Of a stretch of DNA of 59,740 nt, positions 43,950-52,250 are shown piece by piece. Position numbers and translations under genes: made by a program. The notes beneath the pieces are model-generated. The model searched no databases. It had not been told where the DNA came from and saw only the letters and a program-made list of their open reading frames with translations. Source of the DNA: Polaromonas sp. CG_9.7 (GTDB taxonomy: Bacteria > Pseudomonadota > Gammaproteobacteria > Burkholderiales > Burkholderiaceae_C); the NCBI RefSeq assembly GCF_015752205.1, contig NZ_JADOVG010000021.1, positions 1-59,740 on the forward strand, in the 5' to 3' direction. Each line of letters opens with the position of its first letter. The first letter of the stretch is position 1.

Positions 43950-44737
43950 AACGCTTACAACAGATTCTCATCGGCCTGGCTGTACCTTTGCTTGTGCTAT
44001 TGGTCTGGCAGATCGCCGGAAGTCGCGAAAGCATGGCTGGCATCGTGCCCACACCTCTGGCTGTGCTTGAAGGCTGGAAGGACTGGATTTTTGGCGAGCC
44101 AGGCTTGGGCCTTAATGCCTACAAGGGAACATGGCTGTCGAATGTGCACTACTCTGCGCTGCGCGTAGTACAGGGCTTCGTCTTGGCCGCGCTGCTGGGT
44201 ATTCCACTGGGTTTGATGATTGGCTGGAGCCGGCTGGTTTCACAGCTGTTTGACCCGCTGGTGCAAAGCCTGCGGCCAATCCCCATCACCGCCTGGCTGC
44301 CGTTTTCCATCGCGCTCTTCGGAATTCGCGACATCGGCTCGATCTTTCTGATTTTCCTCGGTGGCTTCTACGCCATCGTGGTCAATGCCACGCAGGGCGC
44401 GCGTGATGTCGAACGTAACCTGGTGCGCGCCGCGCTGATGATGGGCACAACGCGCGCTCAGCTGCTGCGCCGAGTGGTACTGCCCTCGGCCATGCCGTCG
44501 ATCTTCACCGGCCTGCGCATCGGCTTGGGTATCTCGTGGACGGCAGTGATCGTCTCCGAGATGGTGGCTGTGAAGTCGGGCCTGGGCTATGTCCTGTGGG
44601 ACGCGTATTACGTCGGCCGCATGGACATCGTACTGGCCGACATGGTCTCCATCGGCGCTATGGGTTACCTCAGCGACCGCCTCATCGTGCTTGTCGAACG
44701 GCGCGTGCTGCGCTGGCGCATTCTCCAAAACCATTGA
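43946..44737 (+). CDS. ABC importer permease, SsuC-like
   Basis: The 263-residue membrane protein has about six transmembrane helices, the first directly at the N-terminus (ILIGLAVPLLVLLVWQIAGS). The BPD inner-membrane motif is in RAALMMGTTRAQLLRRVVLP (about 165-185), which docks on the ATPase. It overlaps the receptor gene (ATGA) and precedes the ATPase by 6 bp, completing a standard three-gene SsuACB-like importer. Confidence 0.93.
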   Translation: MKRLQQILIGLAVPLLVLLVWQIAGSRESMAGIVPTPLAVLEGWKDWIFGEPGLGLNAYKGTWLSNVHYSALRVVQGFVLAALLGIPLGLMIGWSRLVSQLFDPLVQSLRPIPITAWLPFSIALFGIRDIGSIFLIFLGGFYAIVVNATQGARDVERNLVRAALMMGTTRAQLLRRVVLPSAMPSIFTGLRIGLGISWTAVIVSEMVAVKSGLGYVLWDAYYVGRMDIVLADMVSIGAMGYLSDRLIVLVERRVLRWRILQNH

Positions 44738-44743
44738 GTCCCA

Positions 44744-45493
44744 ATGCCTGCCATCCACATCCAAGAACTTAGCAAGATTTACCCCGGCGAGCCACCCGTG
44801 CTGGCGCTGGACAAGGTCGACTTGACCATAGAACCCGGCGAATTCGTAGCACTGCTGGGGCCGTCGGGCTGTGGCAAATCCACGCTGCTGAACCTGGTCG
44901 CCGGTTTTGAAAAGACCAGCAGCGGCAGCCTGACCGTGCACGGCAAGCCCGTGGACAAACCTGGACCCGACCGCGGCGTCGTGTTTCAGGAAGCCGCACT
45001 GTTCCCCTGGCTTAGCGTATGGGAAAACGTGATCTTCGGCCCCAAGACGCAAGGCGTGCCAGCCAAGGATTACGAAGCCCGCGCCAACGAGATGCTGCGC
45101 ATCGTCGGTCTGGCGGACTTCAAGCAGCACCTGCCGGTGCAACTGTCGGGCGGCATGCGCCAGCGTGTCGGTATCGCCCGAATCCTGACGATGGGCTCTC
45201 AGGTGCTGCTGATGGACGAGCCCTTTGGCGCGCTGGATGCTCAGACGCGGCTGAGCATGCAGGAGCTGCTGCTATCGGTGTGGCAGCAACTCAAGCCGAC
45301 CATCGTCTTTGTCACGCACGACATCGACGAAGCGCTGTTCCTGGCCGACACGGTTTACGTGATGTCGGCCCGACCGGGCCGCATCCAGGCGCGCATCACC
45401 GTACCGCTGGCACGCCCACGCACCATCGAAGACACGACCGGCGAAACCTTCAACACCATGAAGCGAGAAATCCTTAAGCAGATTCGCCACTAA
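44744..45493 (+). CDS. ABC importer ATPase, SsuB/TauB-like
   Basis: The 249-residue nucleotide-binding protein has Walker A GPSGCGKST (about 42-50), Q-loop VFQEAALFPWLSVW, signature LSGGMRQRVGIAR (about 134), Walker B VLLMDEPFGALD and the H-loop VTHDIDEALFLAD. This is the nitrate/sulfonate/taurine ATPase class. It energises the adjacent permease. Confidence 0.94.
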   Translation: MPAIHIQELSKIYPGEPPVLALDKVDLTIEPGEFVALLGPSGCGKSTLLNLVAGFEKTSSGSLTVHGKPVDKPGPDRGVVFQEAALFPWLSVWENVIFGPKTQGVPAKDYEARANEMLRIVGLADFKQHLPVQLSGGMRQRVGIARILTMGSQVLLMDEPFGALDAQTRLSMQELLLSVWQQLKPTIVFVTHDIDEALFLADTVYVMSARPGRIQARITVPLARPRTIEDTTGETFNTMKREILKQIRH

Positions 45494-45520
45494 AACGGAG
45501 CAAGACAAAGGAGACAACCC

Positions 45521-46408
45521 ATGGCCAACCCACGCATCCCCTACCGCTTTTCCAACGAAGGCCCCGCATTAGCGTCGCACGCCGGCGGCAACATCTTGGT
45601 CCACCTTGTCGTCAATGTCGAGCATTGGGAGTTCGACGCGCCCATGCCGCGTACCATCATCACACCGCCGCACGGTAAGGAAACCGTGCCCGACGTGCCC
45701 AACTTCAGCTGGGTTGACTACGGTATGCGCTGTGGCCTGCCGCGCATTATCGAAGCCATCACTTCGCGCGGCCTCACCGCGTCCACCAGCTTCAACGCCA
45801 GCGTGATCGGCGCCTATCCTCGCGCAGCCGAGGCCATGCACACGGCTGGCTGGGAATTCATCGGCCACGGCATCCACCAGAAGGCACTCAACCATGCCGG
45901 CGCAGAAGCAGAAGTGGTCACCACCAGTCTAGACATGATCGCCGCCTTCACTGGCACGCGCCCGCGTGGCTGGCTCGGCCCGGGCCTGCGCGAAAGCCAC
46001 ACGACGCCCGAGACGCTTAAGGCCGCCGGGGTCGACTACGTATTCGACTGGGTCGTCGACGACCTACCCAACTGGCTGTCGACCGCCAATGGACCGCTGC
46101 TCAGCCTGCCTTACAACCTGGAACTCAATGACTCCATCATTTATGCAATTGAGAAGCACTCGTCAGAAGAAATGTTCACGCGCGTGAAAAGTACCGCCGA
46201 ACTCTTCGTGCGCGAGGCGCAGCGGCGCCCGCGCATCTTGACACTGGGCTTGCACCCGCACCTCATCGGCGTGCCGCACCGCTTCGGCTCGTTCGAACGC
46301 ATGCTCGACCTGCTAATGGCCACGCCCGGCACCAGCTTTGTGCAGGGTCACGACATTGCCGACTGGTACACGGCTCAAGTTCCCGCTGCGCCAGACTGCG
46401 CAACCTGA
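45521..46408 (+). CDS. PuuE-like polysaccharide-deacetylase-fold hydrolase (candidate imidase)
   Basis: The 295-residue protein belongs to the PuuE/allantoinase branch of the NodB fold. It has HLVVNVEHWEFD near residue 27, FSWVDYGMRCGLPRIIEAI, a metal-binding type segment WEFIGHGIHQKAL (about 110) and LHPHLIGVPHRF near 248. Enzymes of this branch open cyclic amides: PuuE hydrolyses allantoin, and the cyclic imide hydrolase of Pseudomonas putida, to my knowledge about 293 residues, is in the same superfamily. Its place in a cluster with an amidase, a CoA-transferase and beta-oxidation enzymes favours cyclic imide or a similar ring amide over polysaccharide. It starts 27 bp after the ABC ATPase. 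Confidence 0.72.
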   Translation: MANPRIPYRFSNEGPALASHAGGNILVHLVVNVEHWEFDAPMPRTIITPPHGKETVPDVPNFSWVDYGMRCGLPRIIEAITSRGLTASTSFNASVIGAYPRAAEAMHTAGWEFIGHGIHQKALNHAGAEAEVVTTSLDMIAAFTGTRPRGWLGPGLRESHTTPETLKAAGVDYVFDWVVDDLPNWLSTANGPLLSLPYNLELNDSIIYAIEKHSSEEMFTRVKSTAELFVREAQRRPRILTLGLHPHLIGVPHRFGSFERMLDLLMATPGTSFVQGHDIADWYTAQVPAAPDCAT

Positions 46409-46424
46409 TCACGAAAGCTCACAT

Positions 46425-47204
46425 ATGGATCTCCAACTCCAAGACCGGCGTGTGCTGGTTACCGGCGGCTCACGCGGCATCGGCCTGGCCACTGCACTGT
46501 CGTTCGCCCGAGAAGGCGCGCGGCCCTTGCTGGTCTCGCGTTCCCCTGAAGCGCTGGAGGCGGCCGTCGCCACCATCCACAGTCAAACCGGCGTGCGTGC
46601 CTCGGTGCTGGCGCTGGACATGGGCCAGCCCGGCGCCGAGGCCAAGTTGCTGTCACAGGCCGGCGACATTGACATTTTGGTCAACAACGCAGGCGCCATT
46701 CCGGGCGGTGGGCTGACCGACATCGACGAGGCGCAGTGGCGCGAAGCCTGGGAGCTCAAACTTTTCGGCTATATCAATTTAGTGCGCGTCATGCTCCCGG
46801 TGATGGCGGCACGCCGCAGCGGTGTGATCGCCAACATCATCGGCATGGCAGGGGCCGCACCGCGCAGCGAATACATCGCCGGCTCGACGGCCAATGCCGC
46901 GCTGATGGCTTTCACCCACGCGCTGGGCGCGACCAGCCCGCGCAACGGCGTGCGCGTGTTCGGCATCAACCCTTCGCCCACCCGCAGCGACCGCATGGAA
47001 ACCATGCTGCGTGCAAAGGCAGCTGCAACCCTGGGCGATGAAGCGCGCTGGATGGAACTGACCACTGCCCTGCCATTCGGCCGCCTGGCCGAGCCGCGCG
47101 AGATCGCTGACATCACTGCTTTCTGCTGCTCGCCGCTGGCGGGTTACCTCAGCGGCACAACGATCAATGTGGACGGCGGGCAGATGTACGCATCTCCTGC
47201 CTGA
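46425..47204 (+). CDS. SDR-family oxidoreductase lacking the canonical Tyr-x3-Lys
   Basis: The 259-residue protein starts at the ATG 46425 (MDLQLQDRRVLVTGGSRGIG). Rossmann features are VTGGSRGIGLATALSFA and ILVNNAGAIPGG. The active-site region reads IIGMAGAAPRSEYIAGSTANAAL: the usual Ser is replaced and Tyr is followed by x3-Ser instead of x3-Lys, so catalysis must differ or the Tyr alone suffices. A subgroup of SDRs with this NIIG/GSxxNAAL pattern exists. The C-terminal segment GYLSGTTINVDGGQ is normal. It might act on a hydroxyacyl-CoA made by the pathway. Confidence 0.88.
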   Translation: MDLQLQDRRVLVTGGSRGIGLATALSFAREGARPLLVSRSPEALEAAVATIHSQTGVRASVLALDMGQPGAEAKLLSQAGDIDILVNNAGAIPGGGLTDIDEAQWREAWELKLFGYINLVRVMLPVMAARRSGVIANIIGMAGAAPRSEYIAGSTANAALMAFTHALGATSPRNGVRVFGINPSPTRSDRMETMLRAKAAATLGDEARWMELTTALPFGRLAEPREIADITAFCCSPLAGYLSGTTINVDGGQMYASPA

Positions 47205-47234
47205 ACCACAACCCAAAGACAACGAGTTTTTCAA

Positions 47235-48407
47235 ATGATGTTCAAACAACGAAATCCCAAATACGAATTTGCCGACCTGCGCGACGGCGTGCGATCGGTG
47301 GTCACCCAGTTCGATGCGCGCTACTGGCAGGACGTGGACGATGCCCGAGCCTTCCCGGAAGCCTTTGTCAACGCCCTAACGGCAGCCGGCTGGCTGTCGG
47401 CGCTGATCCCCGAGGCATACGGTGGCTCCAGCCTGTCGCTGACCGAGGCCAGCGTGGTGATGGAAGAGATCAACCGCGCCGGCGGCAACTCCGGCGCCTG
47501 TCACGGCCAGATGTACGTGATGGGCTGCATCGTGCGCCACGGCTCCGATAAGCAGAAGCAGGATTTGCTCCCCCGGATAGCCAGCGGCGAGATCCGTCTG
47601 CAGTCGATGGCGGTGACCGAGCCCACCACCGGCAGCGACACGACCAAGCTCAAGACCACTGCCGTGCTGAAGGGCGACCGATACATCGTCAACGGCCAGA
47701 AGGTCTGGACCTCCCGGCTGCAGCATTCGGACTACATGCTGCTGCTGGCGCGCACCACGCCACTGGCCGAGGTGAAGAAAAAGTCCGAAGGCCTATCAGT
47801 TTTTCTGGTGGACCTACGCAGCGAAATCGGCAAAACTATCATCGTACGGCCGATACGCAATATGGTCAACCACGAAACCAACGAGATCTTCATCGACAAG
47901 CTGGAGATTCCGGTCGAGAACCGCATCGGCGAGGAAGGCAGGGGGTTGAAGTACATTCTTGATGGTCTCAATGCCGAGCGTGCACTGATCGCCGCCGAAT
48001 GCGTGGGCGACGGCTACTGGTTTGTAGAAAAAGCCACGGCCTATGCCAACGACCGGGTGGTATTCGACCGGCCGATTGGCAAAAACCAGGGCATTCAGTT
48101 CCCCATCGCGCGCGCCTACGTCAACGTCGAGGCGGCCAGCCTGATGCGCTACGCTGCCTGCGAACTCTTCGACGCCGGCAAGGACTGCGGCGCCGAAGCC
48201 AATATGGCCAAGCTGCTGGCGGCAGACGCGTCGTGGGAGGCGGCCAACGCTTGCCTGCAGACGCACGGAGGCTTCGGCTTCGCGGCCGAATACGATATCG
48301 AGCGCAAGTTCCGCGAGACACGGCTCTACCAAGTTGCGCCGATCTCGACCAATCTGATCCTGTCGTATGTTGGCGAGCATGTGTTGGGCATGCCAAGATC
48401 GTACTGA
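47235..48407 (+). CDS. Acyl-CoA dehydrogenase
   Basis: The 390-residue flavoprotein fits the acyl-CoA dehydrogenase family: N-terminal helical domain (GWLSALIPEAYGGSSLSLTEASVVMEEI), the FAD/substrate-binding strand (QSMAVTEPTTGSDTTKLKTTA, about 120-140) and the C-terminal QTHGGFGFAAEYDIERKFRETRLYQVAPISTN. At the place of the usual catalytic Glu the sequence has AEYDIERK, so the base is probably the Glu of AEYDIE. It would introduce the double bond into the CoA ester. Its stop codon lies 1 bp before the next start (TGA G ATG). Confidence 0.92.
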   Translation: MMFKQRNPKYEFADLRDGVRSVVTQFDARYWQDVDDARAFPEAFVNALTAAGWLSALIPEAYGGSSLSLTEASVVMEEINRAGGNSGACHGQMYVMGCIVRHGSDKQKQDLLPRIASGEIRLQSMAVTEPTTGSDTTKLKTTAVLKGDRYIVNGQKVWTSRLQHSDYMLLLARTTPLAEVKKKSEGLSVFLVDLRSEIGKTIIVRPIRNMVNHETNEIFIDKLEIPVENRIGEEGRGLKYILDGLNAERALIAAECVGDGYWFVEKATAYANDRVVFDRPIGKNQGIQFPIARAYVNVEAASLMRYAACELFDAGKDCGAEANMAKLLAADASWEAANACLQTHGGFGFAAEYDIERKFRETRLYQVAPISTNLILSYVGEHVLGMPRSY

Positions 48408-48408
48408 G

Positions 48409-49290
48409 ATGACGTTTACCACTGATTTCAGTGCCTGGGTCGGCCGATGCCAGACGGTGGTCGATACCATCAGCCCGGTGCAGGTACGCCAGATGGCGGT
48501 TACGCTGAACGACAATGCCATGCTATCGCAGCCGAACGCGGCCGCACTGCCAGCCGGCTGGCACTGGCTGTACTTCAACCCGCTTGAAATGCAGTCGCGC
48601 TTGGGCGTTGACGGCCACCCTGCCCGCGGCGACTTTCTGCCACCGGTGGCCCTCCCGCGCCGTATGTGGGCCGGCAGTCGGCTGCAGTGGTCGCGTGCAT
48701 TCGCCGTGGGTAGCGTGGTCACCAAGACGTCCGAGATTTTGAAGGTAACGCAGAAGTCAGGTCGCAGTGGAGAGATGGTTTTCGTTACGGTCGCGCATAA
48801 CTATGTCGACGGCCTTGGCCCGTTGCTGCGGGAAGAACACGACATTGTCTACCGCGGTTGGCCGTCAGCCGATGAGAAAATGGCTCTCGCTGCTCTGGGC
48901 GCACGAGCAAGAGCGGGTGGTCACGTCTTTGAGCGCACAAGTGCCAACCCAAAGGTTGTGAGCGCCGACGCGGTGACCCTTTTTCGCTATTCAGCGGCCA
49001 GCTTCAATGGACATCGCATTCATTACGACGTGGACTACTGCCGCGAGGTGGAAGGCTACCCGGGTCTGGTGGTGCACGGCCCGCTGATCGCCACGCTGCT
49101 GCTCGGCCACATCGAAACCAAGATTGCGCCGGGCCAATTCATCCGAGCCTTCGAATTCCGCGCCTTGCGGCCAACTTTCGACTTGGCCCGTTTCCATTTA
49201 CATGCCGAGGGCAACAGCGAAAACTTCAACGTGTGGTCGACCAACAATATCGGCGAGGTCGGCATTGACGGCTGCGTTACATTGGGCTAA
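48409..49290 (+). CDS. MaoC-like double hotdog hydratase (mesaconyl-C4-CoA hydratase type)
   Basis: The 293-residue protein starts at the ATG 48409 (MTFTTDFSAWVGRC). The N-terminal half is the FAS1-like dehydratase hotdog (WHWLYFNPLEMQSRLGVDGHP, LPRRMWAGSRLQW). The C-terminal half carries the MaoC-type motif FNGHRIHYDVDYCREVEGYPGLVVHGPL, the hallmark of HTD2/mesaconyl-CoA hydratases. These enzymes hydrate branched or dicarboxylic enoyl-CoA esters (mesaconyl-, itaconyl-like). With a family III CoA-transferase and an acyl-CoA dehydrogenase in the cluster, a C4-C6 dicarboxyl-CoA route is plausible. It is the last gene before the IS50-like element. Confidence 0.88.
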   Translation: MTFTTDFSAWVGRCQTVVDTISPVQVRQMAVTLNDNAMLSQPNAAALPAGWHWLYFNPLEMQSRLGVDGHPARGDFLPPVALPRRMWAGSRLQWSRAFAVGSVVTKTSEILKVTQKSGRSGEMVFVTVAHNYVDGLGPLLREEHDIVYRGWPSADEKMALAALGARARAGGHVFERTSANPKVVSADAVTLFRYSAASFNGHRIHYDVDYCREVEGYPGLVVHGPLIATLLLGHIETKIAPGQFIRAFEFRALRPTFDLARFHLHAEGNSENFNVWSTNNIGEVGIDGCVTLG

Positions 49291-49412
49291 CGCTGCAGTC
49301 CAAAGCATTGCACCAATCACAGTTTCAAATTCAAACGCAACACATGGATCATTGAGCAATAGCGAGCGAGGAGTGGCGATTGAGCAATAAATTGCGGTAG
49401 ATTTTAGGTGGT

Positions 49413-50826
49413 CTGGCTCATTTCGTTATACAAAACTCCTGCAAAACCTCTCTCCGGATAAAAGTTGAAGGAAAACGATGAGTTGGCCAGGCACTGAATT
49501 CGAAACGATAGACCTAGGCGATGAGCGGCGCAACAAGCGGGCCATTTGTCTGATCGAGTACCTGAGCGCACAGCCCACAGCAAGGGTGCCGCAGGCCTAC
49601 AGGGACTGGACCGACACCATGGCGGCGTACTGGTTCTTCGGCAACGAGGAAAGCGACTGGCGGGCGATTCCGGGCGCCCACACGGACTGCGCCAAGACGC
49701 GCATGGTCATCCACGAGGTGGTGCTGTGCATTCAGGATATGACCGAGTTGGACTTCAATGGCCAGGAGTCCAGCGGCTTGGGGTTGCTTAGCTACGAGCC
49801 GCAGCGCGGCATGTATGCGCACCAGACCTACGCCGTTTTAACATCGCGTGAACCACTGGGCGTCCTGGACGCGTATATGTGGGGGCGAGAACCCAAGGAT
49901 AGGGACGGCAGCCGCCCCAACACCAAGGAGAGCGTGCGCTGGGTTGAAGGCTACGAACGGCTCGCCGAGATGGCCCCGCAGCTGCCGGGCACCTGAATGG
50001 TGTACGTGACTGACCGCGAGGCCGACACCATGGAGCTGATGCGGCGCGCCGATGCACTGACCACGCCCGTGGACTGGCTGCTGCGCTCCAAACACAACCG
50101 CACCCTGAGCGGGGGCGACAAGCTGTGGAGCCGGGTAATTGCGTCTGAGTCGTTGCGCGAAATACGCTTCGTGATGGCCTCGCGCATGCGCCAGCGCGCC
50201 CGTGAAGTGCTCCAACAGGTGTGGGCGCAAACGCTGGAACTGCCCGATGGTCGGTGCGGCTATGTGCAGGCCAGCTGCATTGTGGCTAAAGAAACGAAGC
50301 CTGCCTCAGGCGACAAGCCGGTGGAGTGGCGGCTGCTGACGAATCTTCCTGTGCAGAGCTTAAAGCAGGCCGCCCAGATGATTGACTGGTACCGCTCCTG
50401 CTGGGAAATCAAGATGTTCTTTCATGTGCTCAAGAACGGCTGCAGCATAGAGGCGTTGCCACTGGGCAGCATTAAGAGGATTGAGCGTGCGCTGGTGCTG
50501 TACATGGTGGTGGCCTGGCGTATCGCCCGGCTGATGCGCCTGGGGCGAAGTTGCCCAGACCTCGATGCCCAATTGATGTTGAGCCTGATGAGTGGAAGGC
50601 CGCCCTTATCCTGAACCAAAAGCGACATCCAGAACAGGCGCCCACGCTCAACGAGGTGGTGCGCCTGGTCGCCCGGCTCGGAAGCTTTCTTGCTCGTGCG
50701 GGTGATGGCGAGCCAGGTATAAAAACCATTTGGTTGGGCATGCAGCGCATCCTGGACTTTGCCGCTGGCGTCAGGTTCTACAAAAAACTTCAGGCGGCGG
50801 AGAGTTGTGTATGACGAAATGCCCTA
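49413..50826 (+). mobile_element. IS50-like (IS4 family) insertion sequence, degenerate
   Basis: The left end CTGGCTCATTTCGTTATACA and, read inward from the right, TAGGGCATTTCGTCATACAC with a following ACAACTC are related inverted repeats. They contain the TTATACACAA-like core of IS50 ends. The element is about 1.41 kb and contains one broken transposase gene. A second copy in the same orientation begins at about 59642. Target duplication was not evident. Confidence 0.75.
49478..50814 (+). pseudogene. IS50-like transposase broken by a stop codon and a frameshift
   Basis: The gene starts MSWPGTEFETIDLGDERRNK, typical of IS50/Tn5-type transposases. The first frame stops at TGA 49994-49996 (after LPGT). 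The same frame continues MVYVTDREADTMELMRRADA with the second catalytic Asp and DWYRSCWEIKMFFHVLKNGC with the YREK-type Glu. Near 50590 it shifts to the frame of VEPDEWKAALILNQKRHPEQAPTLNEVVRLVARLGSFLAR, the normal C-terminus, ending at 50814. Inactive as it stands; the stop could in principle be read through. Confidence 0.85.
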
Positions 50827-50904
50827 ACCCCCATCACAAACAAGCTCAATCCCTTTGCGCTTTGTCGCAAGCTACTTATCAACGCATCTCGCACCGCCTA
50901 CGCC

Positions 50905-50934
50905 CAGCTTCAGCTTCAGCTTCAGCTTCAGCTT
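50905..50934 (+). repeat. Tandem repeat (CAGCTT)5
   Basis: Five perfect copies of CAGCTT, about 80 bp outside the right end of the IS50-like element and about 95 bp upstream of the AraC gene. Copy number in such arrays varies easily; an influence on the downstream promoter is possible but not shown. Confidence 0.85.
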
Positions 50935-51028
50935 TTTCGGGCAGCTGCGTAACATCAGTTACACAGTAAAGCTAGAGAGTAAGGTGTAATTTTTTTACTG
51001 TATACGAGGCAATCTACGAACCTTTACC

Positions 51029-51964
51029 ATGGAAATAAATTACTCAACCGCCACCGTTGCTGCAGGCCATCGCTTTGAATATTGGAGCAATGTCGTCTGC
51101 AGTCACTTCATTCCCGCGTCGAGCCGCGTGTCAAACCGGGAGAACTTCAGTGCGAGCTTCTCAGTGCGCGCACTTGGCAACCTAACGCTCGCCGAAATTT
51201 CATCTCCTCAGCACTACTGGGAGCGCACGCCGCAACATTTACGGACAGGCCCAAATGATGATTTCATGCTCAGTCTCATGGTGGCGGGTCGTGCCTTCTT
51301 GTCGCAATCGGGCCGCAACATGGTGCAGCAAGCAGGCGACATTGCACTGTATGATGCGGCGCGTCCATTTACGTATGACCTCGAACCGAAGTCAGTGCTG
51401 CTGCTGCGTATACCCAGAAAACAGCTGCTGTTTCGAGTGCCTGAAGCAGAAAAATATACCGCTATGCGACTTGACAAAAGTCATTCGATTTCGTTCTTGC
51501 TCGCCAGCACGATGCGTGAGGCGGCTGTCATCGACGTTACCGGACACCAAGGTGTACAGGTGCCGTTGGCAGCGTCGTTGATCGACTTGCTGGCCGTTGT
51601 GTTGCGGACGCAGGTGGCTGGTGGAACTTCCATGCTGTCGTCTCGCGAGAAGTTGTACAGGCTATCAAAGGACTTCATCAACGAATATCTCGACGACTGT
51701 GAACTCGATGTTCAACGCATCGCCGCCGCGCAGCATGTGTCGGCTCGAACTATCACGCGTGTATTCGCCGAGCACGGCACAACGCCTATGCACTGGATTT
51801 GGCAGCGGCGTCTCGAAGCCAGCCATAGCGCACTGGTTGAAGGTCGCGTGCAACAGGTCACGCAGGCAGCGTTTCAGAACGGTTTTAGCGATCTTTCGCA
51901 TTTTTGCCGTGTTTTCAAAAAGGCGTATGGCATCACGCCACATACGCTGCTGCGGCATAACTGA
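51029..51964 (+). CDS. AraC-family transcriptional regulator
   Basis: The 311-residue protein has an N-terminal AraC-binding-like domain (residues about 15-190, with RFEYWSNVVCSHFIPASSRVS and QAGDIALYDAARPFTYDLEPKSVLLLRIPRKQL). A C-terminal double HTH follows (residues about 205-305: FINEYLDDCELDVQRIAAAQHVSARTITRVF and VTQAAFQNGFSDLSHFCRVFKKAYGITP). It precedes the amidase/importer set in the same direction and is the likely activator, responding to an amide or related compound. Regulators of this domain type control amide, nitrile and amine pathways in other bacteria. Confidence 0.92.
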   Translation: MEINYSTATVAAGHRFEYWSNVVCSHFIPASSRVSNRENFSASFSVRALGNLTLAEISSPQHYWERTPQHLRTGPNDDFMLSLMVAGRAFLSQSGRNMVQQAGDIALYDAARPFTYDLEPKSVLLLRIPRKQLLFRVPEAEKYTAMRLDKSHSISFLLASTMREAAVIDVTGHQGVQVPLAASLIDLLAVVLRTQVAGGTSMLSSREKLYRLSKDFINEYLDDCELDVQRIAAAQHVSARTITRVFAEHGTTPMHWIWQRRLEASHSALVEGRVQQVTQAAFQNGFSDLSHFCRVFKKAYGITPHTLLRHN

Positions 51965-52200
51965 TTGTGCTCGCTAGTCGCGACAGGGCTGACTGGCGCC
52001 GCAGCTAAAGATGCCGGCAGCGCCCGGTGCGAGGCGCTGCTTCGCAGACCACTCATTTCAGCATACCTCCAAACTCCACGCGGGCACATCTACCCTGACG
52101 TAATGTCAGATTTACAGAAATTTCAAAGTTGGCGGTATCAACACACCTGATGGCGGAACGGGACAAGCTGTACGCACAGTTGGCGCGTAGAGTACATATG

Positions 52201-52228
52201 TTGACTACACCTTACCTGTCGTTATACC
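52201..52228 (+). promoter_or_regulatory. Possible sigma70 promoter of the amide operon
   Basis: TTGACT (52201-52206) is followed after 16 bp by TATACC (52223-52228), 23 bp before the amidase start codon. The short leader and weak -10 leave room for activation by the upstream AraC protein. Judged by eye only. Confidence 0.35.
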
Positions 52229-52250
52229 TTCCACTTTCACTACACACACC

